Positions 44,081 to 52,208 of a DNA stretch of 64,000 nt are shown here, in pieces (positions within the stretch are counted from its first letter, which is position 1; each line of letters starts with the position of its first letter). Origin of the DNA: an uncultured Aquimarina sp. (GTDB taxonomy: Bacteria > Bacteroidota > Bacteroidia > Flavobacteriales > Flavobacteriaceae). Made by a program: the position numbers and the translations under genes. The notes beneath the pieces are model-generated. The model was not told the DNA's origin. It did not search any database and was given only the letters and a program-made list of their open reading frames with translations. The stretch covers positions 1 to 64,000 of the forward strand of contig CANMLU010000015.1 of NCBI GenBank assembly GCA_947498815.1, given 5' to 3'.

Positions 44081-45784
44081 TTATTTTTTTTCTTCTAAAA
44101 GCACAATTTCATTATCAGAATTCAATGTTACAGCGTCTTTGATAACCTTCACTTCTGTACCCGAATAATGATCGATTAGAGTGGTTTCTTCAGGAAAAAC
44201 GGAATTTATTTTTATCGTTTTCTCCCCTTTAGGCAAGTCCAAAGCAACAACAACCTTATCTGTAACTCCATCTTTATCATACTTTCTTGAGAATGTATAT
44301 GGCTTTTTGGAGATCATTTTATGTTTACCCGCACCAATGGATGGGTGGTTTTTCCTGAAAGTCCCTAATTTTTGCCAGTGGGTCAGTAAGTTTTTAGTTT
44401 CGTCTGTGTCCATCATATCCCAATTCATGTTGGATCGAAGAGTGGCATCACCTTCAGTGCCTTCAATAATTAAAGGTCGTGCCGTTTCATCACCGTAATA
44501 CACTTGTGATATACCTGGTGTTAATAATAATTTGGTTGCAGACTCATAGGTTTTACTTCGGTCTTTGTCAAAAGGATCACCATCATCGTGAGAGCTGATA
44601 TAATTCATGATGCTTTTACTTACCAAATTAGTATTTAATATTTCGCTGTATTTACTGAATAGTTTTTCGTATCCTTTTTGCTTAGCATCATATTTAAATT
44701 GAAAGTTGATCATGTTATCAAATCCAAAGGCAAAATAATCTACTTTGCGGTCTCCAAAATCATAATATCTTTTCCCATCAATCCCGTAACCATATAGCTC
44801 TCCAAGAATATAAAACTCATTACCATCAAGGATTTTATCTGGATTTTTTGATTTCCATTCTGCAAATGCCACTTTTGCTTGCTCCGCAAGTACACTCCAC
44901 GCACCTTCTTCGACATGTTTTACAGTATCTACACGATACCCATCAATCCCAAGCTCTCGAACATAGTCTGTTAACCATTTTATGATATAGTTTTTTGGAG
45001 ATCGCTTTAAACCAGTTTTAGTGAAGAAAATATCCAATTCGGCAATTTCGATTTCTAATCTACCTTCTGCTTTCCATTTGTTAAGTAAAGGTTTTGGGAT
45101 ATCCACATTTTCATCACTTTCGGTTTTAATGTCTGGTAAATTTTCTACCAGGGTACACGTCACTGCAGTTTCATAATTTTTGTAAGTACATTGGGGAGAA
45201 GTTCTAACCCACTCGTCTGACCATACCGGGTCTTTTTCGGATACCGGACCTGTATGATTCATAACAACATCCATAAGAACTCTTATCCCATTTTTATGTG
45301 CTGTATCTACTAGGTTTTTTAAATCATTAAAAGTACCATAATTTGGATCAATTTTCGTCCAATCTTTGGCCCAGTAACCGTGATAAGCGTATGTATTACC
45401 TGTTCCTTCATCAACACTTCCATGTACTTGTTCTACAACTGGAGTAAACCAAATGGCATTAATACCAAGATTTTTAAAATAACCTTCTTCAATTTTTTGT
45501 GTTATACCTTTAATATCACCTCCTTCAAAACCTCGCAGCTTACCTGTTTTATTGGTTCTGTCCAAAACATTATCATTGGCAGGGTCACCATTATTAAACC
45601 TGTCGGTTAGCATAAAATATACATTGGCACCTTCCCATATAAATGGAACTTCTTTTGATATGGATGCTTTTGTATTTGTTTCGGCAATTACCGCCTCATT
45701 TGCGGTATTTTTCTGAGATTCACTTTTACATGCGATAGTGGTGCATAAAAGTAAAAAGGCGATTGTTTTTACGATATTCTTCAT
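44081..45784 (-). CDS. GH13 alpha-amylase-type lipoprotein
   Basis: Glycoside hydrolase family 13 enzyme of 567 aa acting on alpha-1,4-glucans at the envelope. The lipobox Cys is residue 19 (TIAC). Conserved regions: DVVMNH (172-177), GYRVDTVKH with nucleophile Asp286, ILGELYG with Glu329 and SSHDDGDP with His399-Asp400. An N-terminal YFMLTDRFNNGDP motif is typical of secreted GH13 subfamilies, and an insert near 190-250 carries two Cys. A C-terminal beta domain follows. An upstream membrane AraC regulator lies in the same direction and may control it (inference). No SusCD genes are adjacent. Confidence 0.92.
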   Translation of the reverse strand: MKNIVKTIAFLLLCTTIACKSESQKNTANEAVIAETNTKASISKEVPFIWEGANVYFMLTDRFNNGDPANDNVLDRTNKTGKLRGFEGGDIKGITQKIEEGYFKNLGINAIWFTPVVEQVHGSVDEGTGNTYAYHGYWAKDWTKIDPNYGTFNDLKNLVDTAHKNGIRVLMDVVMNHTGPVSEKDPVWSDEWVRTSPQCTYKNYETAVTCTLVENLPDIKTESDENVDIPKPLLNKWKAEGRLEIEIAELDIFFTKTGLKRSPKNYIIKWLTDYVRELGIDGYRVDTVKHVEEGAWSVLAEQAKVAFAEWKSKNPDKILDGNEFYILGELYGYGIDGKRYYDFGDRKVDYFAFGFDNMINFQFKYDAKQKGYEKLFSKYSEILNTNLVSKSIMNYISSHDDGDPFDKDRSKTYESATKLLLTPGISQVYYGDETARPLIIEGTEGDATLRSNMNWDMMDTDETKNLLTHWQKLGTFRKNHPSIGAGKHKMISKKPYTFSRKYDKDGVTDKVVVALDLPKGEKTIKINSVFPEETTLIDHYSGTEVKVIKDAVTLNSDNEIVLLEEKK

Positions 45785-45870
45785 AAGTATTAGGTGGTTT
45801 AAAGTGCTAATCTATGAAAAGTCTTACAAAAACGGGGATATGATTAATTGCGATATTCATAAAAATTACA

Positions 45871-47061
45871 CTAGAAAAGTTTATTTTGTGTAGTTGCATA
45901 TTGAGACGGGGAGGTATTCGTTATCCGTTTAAAAGCGCGATTAAATGTCGCTTTACTATTAAAACCACACTCCATTGCAATACCCAAGAGAGACAAATGT
46001 TTTTGCTTTCCTTCTTCCAGCATTTTTTGCACAGCTTGTACCCGATAATGATTTACAAAATCATTGAAATTTTTGTTGAATCCAGAGTTAATTATTTCCG
46101 AAAGTGCCGGTGCGGATATTTTTAACATCTTGGAGAGCTCGGTTAGGTTAAGATCTGGATTAAGAAATGGTTTTTCTTGTTCCATAAACTGTTGTATTCG
46201 GATCTTTATGTCAAGGAGCTCATTGTTTGACTTCTCTGGATGCGACTTTTTGTTTTTATTTGATGCAATATTGAAGTCAAGATTATGTAATCTATTCGTA
46301 TCGGTAAAATATCCTTTGATCCCAATATAGAGGATTGCAACAGCCGAAAAAAATTGATACCACCACCTTTGGGTCCAATGTAAATCAACAATTAGACTGC
46401 CAATAACTCCTTCAAAAACGCTGTATAAAAAAAGAAAAGAATATATAAAAAGGAAAGCGCGCATCCAATTGAGTTCTAGAGCGTATGTATTGGAAAAGAA
46501 TTGCTGAATTTTTCTTCTATACAAATAATACAATTGAAACGTAAAGCCGAGATAAAGAATCATTTGAATGTTTTCTATGATTCCGACCAGAGGTTGTACA
46601 TATTTTTCATCGAGATTTATTTTTAGATAACCATTTTGGGTTTGATCAAACCCTGGTTGTTGAGCGTCATATACGAATATGGTAATTTTATAGATCACAA
46701 AAACAAATACGGGAACAAAGTGTATAAAATATGCTTTTTTGAATTTAAATCCCGAAGTTGTAATTGATTTTACATAGAAATATAATAGAGGCCCAACTGC
46801 CAAGCTAAGTGCGATAAGCCAATAATTAATCTTAGTATTTCTAAAAGTGTCATACCAAGCCATAAATCCAATAGTGTAAGAAGTGCGATGATATCCAGTT
46901 ATTATAATTAACAAAGCCAAAATAAGAGCAGGAGTGTCTTTCTTTTTAAAATACCTGCTCAATAATAACAAGGCAAATACAAATGCTTGTAACACTAATA
47001 TCAATAAAGGTGTGCTATACAGATTAAAGGAGGGAAATTCGTAAAGTAATATCTGCTGCAT
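45871..47061 (-). CDS. Membrane-bound AraC-type regulator
   Basis: Regulator of 396 aa with about seven hydrophobic helices (1-250) and a C-terminal AraC DNA-binding domain (about 290-390; LNLTELSKMLKISAPALSEIINSG; LSLLGIAMECGFNSKATFNRAFKRIT; SPSQY). Same architecture as the regulator at 24941-25993. Located 86 bp upstream of the GH13 gene on the same strand and divergent from menA; the amylase is the most plausible target but this is not shown by the sequence. Confidence 0.87.
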   Translation of the reverse strand: MQQILLYEFPSFNLYSTPLLILVLQAFVFALLLLSRYFKKKDTPALILALLIIITGYHRTSYTIGFMAWYDTFRNTKINYWLIALSLAVGPLLYFYVKSITTSGFKFKKAYFIHFVPVFVFVIYKITIFVYDAQQPGFDQTQNGYLKINLDEKYVQPLVGIIENIQMILYLGFTFQLYYLYRRKIQQFFSNTYALELNWMRAFLFIYSFLFLYSVFEGVIGSLIVDLHWTQRWWYQFFSAVAILYIGIKGYFTDTNRLHNLDFNIASNKNKKSHPEKSNNELLDIKIRIQQFMEQEKPFLNPDLNLTELSKMLKISAPALSEIINSGFNKNFNDFVNHYRVQAVQKMLEEGKQKHLSLLGIAMECGFNSKATFNRAFKRITNTSPSQYATTQNKLF

Positions 47062-47144
47062 ATTGCTAAGTTAAAGAATTGAATACGTAAATTTTATTTT
47101 TTTTTAAATGAAAATAATGTTCCTTTGAAATCTAAATTATAAGA

Positions 47145-48104
47145 ATGAATAAAATCAAAGCTTGGATCTCTGCTGCCAGACTTCGAACATTGCCACTATC
47201 TGTTTCTGGAATTATTGTGGGCTCTTCATTGGGCCATAAATGGTTTATAAATGACATTTCTTTAAAATCAGAGAGCTATTTAGGTAGCCCAGGAAATCCG
47301 AATTTTTATACAACAGCGATATTTTGGCTTGCCATTGCAACTACTTTGGGTTTACAAATACTCTCCAATTTTGCCAATGATTATGGTGACGGTGTCAAAG
47401 GAACTGATAATGAGAATAGAGTGGGTCCGACTCGTGCTTTGCAAAGTGGAACTATTTCTAGAAAAGAAATGTTAATCGGTATTATAATCACAGCACTAAT
47501 CACATTGTGTTTGGCTATTGCCTTAATCTATGTTTCTTTTGGAAGAGAAAATTTCTTCTACTCGATTTTCTTTTTTGTTTTGGGGTTGGTGGCTATAGGT
47601 GCAGCAATTAAATATACCGTTGGAAATTCGGCGTATGGATATAGAGGGTTGGGTGATGTTTTTGTATTTATATTCTTTGGATTAGTTAGTGTTGTTGGCT
47701 GTTATTTCTTGTTTACCAAAGATCTTAATGGATTGGTTTTTCTTCCAGCAATTACTATAGGATTATTGAGTACTGCGGTATTAAATCTAAATAATATGCG
47801 AGATCACAATAATGATCAAAATGTAGGAAAAAATACGTTGGTAGTAAAACTAGGAATTGATAAGGCACGCAAATATCATTTTTCAATTGTTTTGGTCGGA
47901 ATGTTATGCATGCTATTGTTTTTGTATTTCACATGTACTCATATTACGGATCTGTTATTTCTTATAGCTTTCATACCTTTGTTATTACATCTCCAACGTG
48001 TATACAAGAACAATAGACCTGAAGAATTAGATCCCGAACTTAAAAAGGTGGCTTTAACAACATTTTTACTGTCTATATTGTTTAGTTTAGGTCAGATTTT
48101 ATAA
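47145..48104 (+). CDS. menA: 1,4-dihydroxy-2-naphthoate prenyltransferase
   Basis: Membrane prenyltransferase of 319 aa attaching the polyprenyl tail in menaquinone synthesis. The UbiA-type motif NFANDYGDGVKGTDNENRVGP (first Asp-rich motif), NNMRDHNNDQNVGKNTL (second Asp-rich motif) and eight to nine hydrophobic helices are present. The N-terminal WISAARLRTLPLSVSG is typical of MenA. Starts the rightward menA ... menC ... menE stretch, with a terminator and a promoter before the next gene. Confidence 0.95.
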   Translation: MNKIKAWISAARLRTLPLSVSGIIVGSSLGHKWFINDISLKSESYLGSPGNPNFYTTAIFWLAIATTLGLQILSNFANDYGDGVKGTDNENRVGPTRALQSGTISRKEMLIGIIITALITLCLAIALIYVSFGRENFFYSIFFFVLGLVAIGAAIKYTVGNSAYGYRGLGDVFVFIFFGLVSVVGCYFLFTKDLNGLVFLPAITIGLLSTAVLNLNNMRDHNNDQNVGKNTLVVKLGIDKARKYHFSIVLVGMLCMLLFLYFTCTHITDLLFLIAFIPLLLHLQRVYKNNRPEELDPELKKVALTTFLLSILFSLGQIL

Positions 48105-48170
48105 TTTAGTGACACTCTGATATAAAATGTTGATTGTTGAGTTGTTATGGTTTAACAGGAGAAGTTAATG

Positions 48171-48200
48171 AGTCCCGCAAATGAGCGGGATCTGTTTTTA
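48171..48200 (+). terminator. Probable terminator after menA
   Basis: TCCCGC-AAATGA-GCGGGA stem followed by TCTGTTTTTA, about 67 bp beyond the menA stop. Confidence 0.65.
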
Positions 48201-48208
48201 TATATTTG
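48201..48208 (+). promoter_or_regulatory. Putative -7 box for the hydrolase-menC run
   Basis: TATATTTG lies directly after the terminator, 38 bp before the ATG at 48247; no clear -33 element. Confidence 0.4.
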
Positions 48209-48246
48209 ATTTAAAAATTGTATTTAAATTCTAAAGTATTCTCAAA

Positions 48247-48927
48247 ATGAAAATTACATTTTACGGACATAATACACTTTTGATTAAGGTCAATGATATT
48301 CATGTTTTGATAGATCCGTTTATTACTGATAATCCTTTATCAAAAGATAAAGTGAATATAAATGATATTAAAACAGATTATATTTTGCTTACCCATGCAC
48401 ATTTTGATCACGTACAAGATGCAGAGGCAATTGCCAAAAGCAATGGAGCCGTAATTGTTTCGAATTATGAAATAGCTATGCATTACCAAAACCTAGGGAT
48501 AAAAGTGCACCCAATGAATCACGGTGGTAGCTGGGATTTTAAATTTGGGAAGGTAAAATACGTAAATGCAATACATACAAGTAGCTTTGCAGATGGAACT
48601 TATGGTGGGCAGCCTGGTGGATTTTTGATTGAAGGTGAGCATAAAACAATATATATTGCTGGGGACACTGCTTTAACCATGGATATGAAATTAATTCCCT
48701 TAACGACCAAACTGGATCTAGCTATTTTACCCATTGGAGATAATTTTACGATGGGAATTGATGATGCGATAATTGCAAGTGATTTTGTAGAATGTGATAA
48801 AGTACTTGGTGTGCATTATGACACTTTTGGTTATATAGAAATTGATCAAAATGAAGCTAAGCGTAAGTTTTTCGAAAAAGATAAAGATTTAATGCTTTTG
48901 GAAATAGGAGATAGTATCGAATTATAG
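48247..48927 (+). CDS. UPF0173 metal-dependent hydrolase
   Basis: Metallo-beta-lactamase-fold hydrolase of 226 aa. THAHFDH (49-55) provides the binuclear metal site; later His/Asp ligands are in IHTSSFADG, AGDTA and GVHYDTF. Close in length and motif layout to UPF0173/UlaG-like proteins, whose substrates are mostly unknown. The stop abuts the menC ATG with no gap, so co-translation is likely. Whether it acts in menaquinone metabolism is not known. Confidence 0.88.
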   Translation: MKITFYGHNTLLIKVNDIHVLIDPFITDNPLSKDKVNINDIKTDYILLTHAHFDHVQDAEAIAKSNGAVIVSNYEIAMHYQNLGIKVHPMNHGGSWDFKFGKVKYVNAIHTSSFADGTYGGQPGGFLIEGEHKTIYIAGDTALTMDMKLIPLTTKLDLAILPIGDNFTMGIDDAIIASDFVECDKVLGVHYDTFGYIEIDQNEAKRKFFEKDKDLMLLEIGDSIEL

Positions 48928-49968
48928 ATGAAGGCAAGATACTTTAAACATATTCTAGAATTTAAAAGACCCAGTGGAACTTCTAGAGGAATACTGAAAA
49001 CTAAAGAATCCTGGTTCATTGTTATATCAGATAAGAATAAAGAAGGCATAGGAGAATGCGGCATTTTAAGAACACTTAGTATAGATGATCGACCGGATTA
49101 TGAAGATAAGTTGAAATGGACTTGCGATAATATTGATCTGGGTATCGACAGGCTTTTAGAAGAGCTTATAGAGTTTCCTAGCATTCAATTTGGAGTAGAA
49201 ATCGCCTTTAAATCTTTGAATAGCGAATCACCATTTGTATTATTTCCTTCAACATTTACCAGAGGTGATAGTTGTATTCCAATCAATGGATTAATCTGGA
49301 TGGGAGAAAAGGAATTTATGCTCGAACAGATTCAAAATAAATTAGATCAAGGTTTTGATTGCATAAAAATGAAGATTGGAGCGATTGATTTTAAAACAGA
49401 ACTTAATCTTTTGTCACATATTAGATCACAATTTTCTTCTGATATTATTGAGTTAAGAGTAGATGCTAATGGAGCATTTATGCCAGATGAAGCGTTGCAT
49501 AAATTACTTGAGCTATCAAAATACGATATACACAGTATTGAACAACCGATCAAACAAGGTCAAGCAGAGTCTATGGCCGCACTCTGTAAAAAGACACCAG
49601 TACCCATAGCATTAGACGAAGAATTGATTGGAATTTTTGATGTAACAGAAAAGAAAAAATTGTTACAAACAATACGACCACAATATATTATCTTAAAACC
49701 AAGTTTAATAGGAGGTTTTAAGGGAACAGATGAGTGGATTAACATTGCAAACTCGATGGGCATATCATGGTGGATAACGAGCGCTTTGGAAAGTAATATT
49801 GGTCTCAATGCCATTGCCCAATATACACATACCCTAAAAAATGATATGCCGCAAGGTTTGGGAACTGGAGGTTTGTATACCAATAATTTTGAATCACCAT
49901 TGCAGGTGAATATGGGGACTTTATCCTATAACCCCACCAAAACATGGAAAGTAAAAAACGTAAACTAA
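48928..49968 (+). CDS. menC: o-Succinylbenzoate synthase
   Basis: Enolase-superfamily enzyme of 346 aa that dehydrates SHCHC to o-succinylbenzoate in menaquinone synthesis. The KxK motif CIKMKIG carries the catalytic Lys, metal ligands lie in LRVDANGAF, IEQPIKQG and IALDEEL, and the second Lys in IILKPSLIGG. Sits between a UPF0173 hydrolase (0 bp) and a CPBP protease (5 bp), in the same operon as menE. Confidence 0.92.
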   Translation: MKARYFKHILEFKRPSGTSRGILKTKESWFIVISDKNKEGIGECGILRTLSIDDRPDYEDKLKWTCDNIDLGIDRLLEELIEFPSIQFGVEIAFKSLNSESPFVLFPSTFTRGDSCIPINGLIWMGEKEFMLEQIQNKLDQGFDCIKMKIGAIDFKTELNLLSHIRSQFSSDIIELRVDANGAFMPDEALHKLLELSKYDIHSIEQPIKQGQAESMAALCKKTPVPIALDEELIGIFDVTEKKKLLQTIRPQYIILKPSLIGGFKGTDEWINIANSMGISWWITSALESNIGLNAIAQYTHTLKNDMPQGLGTGGLYTNNFESPLQVNMGTLSYNPTKTWKVKNVN

Positions 49969-49973
49969 AATAA

Positions 49974-50897
49974 ATGTATATAGCACAAGGAAAATTAGGA
50001 AAATTAGGAATGTGGAAATATATACCAATTCCGCTTCTGTTTATGTTGTTAATGGGATTACAATATCTGGCAGTAAAATTTATGAATTTAGATGTAGCTG
50101 CAGAAATAGAAAGGCAGATAAATAGTAAAGGAAAAAATCAATTTTTTGCCGAAAACTTGATATTCTTTGTGTTTTTTTTAGGAGGATTATTCTTTTGGGT
50201 ACGATATGTACATCAACAAAGTATATTATCTCTTACCACCAGTCGTAAAAAAATAGATTGGGGACGATTCTTTTTCGTTTTCATTTTGATGGCGTCATTT
50301 ATCATTATTTCTACACTTATAGCTTATTTTATTAGTCCGAACGATTTTCAAATTAATTTTCAACCTATACCTTTTTTAATTCTTTTGGGCATTGCGGTTT
50401 TACTAATTCCTATACAAACTAGTTTTGAAGAGTATTTGTTTAGAGGGTATATGATGCAGGGATTAGGACTGGTAGCAAAAAACAAATGGATTCCTTTATT
50501 GATTACGTCCGTGCTTTTTGGGATTATGCATGCAGCCAATCCCGAAGTAGATACATTGGGACCTATTGTCATGGTATATTATATAGGTACTGGTTTGTTT
50601 TTAGGGATTCTTACTTTGATGGATGAAGGATTAGAACTTTCCTTAGGGTTTCATGCGGCGAATAATTTAGTAACGGTACTCTTGGTGACAGCAAATTGGA
50701 CAGCCTTGCAAACGGACTCCATATTTATTGATGTCTCGGATCCTAGCTCGGGATATGATGTACTTATTCCAGTACTCATTATTTTTCCTATTTTTCTATT
50801 CATCCTTTCTAAAAAATATCAATGGACTAATTGGAAAGAAAAGCTATTTGGGAAAGTTGAGTTGCTTACTGAAAAAGAAGAGATAATAAATACATAA
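49974..50897 (+). CDS. CPBP-family intramembrane metalloprotease
   Basis: Membrane protein of 307 aa with about eight helices. The Abi/CAAX-protease motif EEYLFR (152-157; EExxxR), FGIMHAANP and LGFHAANN provide the predicted metal-binding Glu and His residues. Related proteins act in membrane protein processing or bacteriocin self-immunity; the substrate here is unknown. Embedded between menC and menE, a placement that recurs in flavobacteria but is unexplained. Confidence 0.87.
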   Translation: MYIAQGKLGKLGMWKYIPIPLLFMLLMGLQYLAVKFMNLDVAAEIERQINSKGKNQFFAENLIFFVFFLGGLFFWVRYVHQQSILSLTTSRKKIDWGRFFFVFILMASFIIISTLIAYFISPNDFQINFQPIPFLILLGIAVLLIPIQTSFEEYLFRGYMMQGLGLVAKNKWIPLLITSVLFGIMHAANPEVDTLGPIVMVYYIGTGLFLGILTLMDEGLELSLGFHAANNLVTVLLVTANWTALQTDSIFIDVSDPSSGYDVLIPVLIIFPIFLFILSKKYQWTNWKEKLFGKVELLTEKEEIINT

Positions 50898-50953
50898 CAT
50901 ACTCTTCACGTATTCGTAACCTACGGATTTATTAGAAAATTGAAATTTGAGTA

Positions 50954-52069
50954 ATGAAAACAATGAGTACATTTTCTTTTCCAGAAATACACGAAAACTT
51001 TACAATTAATAGGCATTCTCATGACAGAGAAAGTTTAAAAAAATTTGCATATGAGTTCATAAAAGAAGGTGAAGTCTATGAACAAGATGCAGGGCATTTT
51101 CTGTTGGATTGGTTAAATGACAAAGATTATATTATAGTACAGACATCTGGTTCTACAGGTAAACCCAAAAAATTAAAGGTATATAAACAGCATATGATTA
51201 ATAGTGCAAACGCCACGGGTGTGTTTTTCAAATCTGAAGAAAACACCACGGCTTTATTATGTTTATCTGCAAATTATATAGCAGGCAAAATGATGCTTAT
51301 AAGAGCGATGGTACTCGGTTGGAAAATAGATTTAATTCCTCCAAAAACAAATCCTTTGGACAATGTATATAAGCAATACGATTTTTGTGCAATGGTTCCT
51401 TTGCAACTTGATAATTCATTAAATAGATTACATTTAATCAAAAAACTTATAGTAGGAGGAGGCCCTGTTTCAGAAAACCTAAAGGAATTGATACAAGGGG
51501 TTAAAACAAAAATATTTGAGACTTATGGTATGACCGAGACAGTCTCACATATCGCTGCAAGACGGATCAATCCCAAGAAAAAAGATAAAAAAGATGCGCA
51601 TTTTTTTAAAGCTTTGCCTAATATAACTTTGAGTACAGATGATAGAAACTGTTTGATTATTAAAGCTCCATTACTTAATGATGAGACCATCATTACCAAC
51701 GACGTAGTAGCTCTTAAAACATATAAGAAATTTCTTTGGAAGGGAAGATATGATAATGTAATCAATAGTGGAGGAGTAAAACTATATCCCGAAGAAATAG
51801 AAACAAAATTGCAACTGCTTATTGGTTATCGATTTTTTATTGCCGCTATCCCTGATGATGTTCTTGGAGATAAAGTAGTTCTTATTATCGAAACCGATGA
51901 TGACAAAATAACATCTTTATCTATTAAGGAGGCTATGCAAAACCTTGCTACTTTGGATAAGTATGAAATTCCTAAAAAGATTTATTTCCTTCCTCAGTTT
52001 ATAGAAACCGATACTGGCAAAGTGCAAAGAAATAAAACCTTAGAAAAGGTTATAAATCTATATTTATAA
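50954..52069 (+). CDS. menE: o-Succinylbenzoate-CoA ligase
   Basis: AMP-forming acyl-CoA synthetase of 371 aa, shorter than the usual 450-500 aa as in other Bacteroidota MenE. P-loop TSGSTGKPKKLKV, TYGMTETVSHIA and the C-terminal GRYDNVINSGGVKLYPEEIE and TDTGKVQRNK are present. It activates o-succinylbenzoate before ring closure by MenB, which is not in the window. An alternative ATG lies 9 nt downstream. Confidence 0.92.
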   Translation: MKTMSTFSFPEIHENFTINRHSHDRESLKKFAYEFIKEGEVYEQDAGHFLLDWLNDKDYIIVQTSGSTGKPKKLKVYKQHMINSANATGVFFKSEENTTALLCLSANYIAGKMMLIRAMVLGWKIDLIPPKTNPLDNVYKQYDFCAMVPLQLDNSLNRLHLIKKLIVGGGPVSENLKELIQGVKTKIFETYGMTETVSHIAARRINPKKKDKKDAHFFKALPNITLSTDDRNCLIIKAPLLNDETIITNDVVALKTYKKFLWKGRYDNVINSGGVKLYPEEIETKLQLLIGYRFFIAAIPDDVLGDKVVLIIETDDDKITSLSIKEAMQNLATLDKYEIPKKIYFLPQFIETDTGKVQRNKTLEKVINLYL

Positions 52070-52208
52070 GGATACGTTGCTCATTCTATGTTCATATAGT
52101 TTCTCAATTATCACATTCACTCATTCAAAAGAGTACTTCCCTCATTATTGATTGATATCTCAAATATCAAAAGGTAGTTTTATGCTAATAATTTAAAAAC
52201 TATCGACT

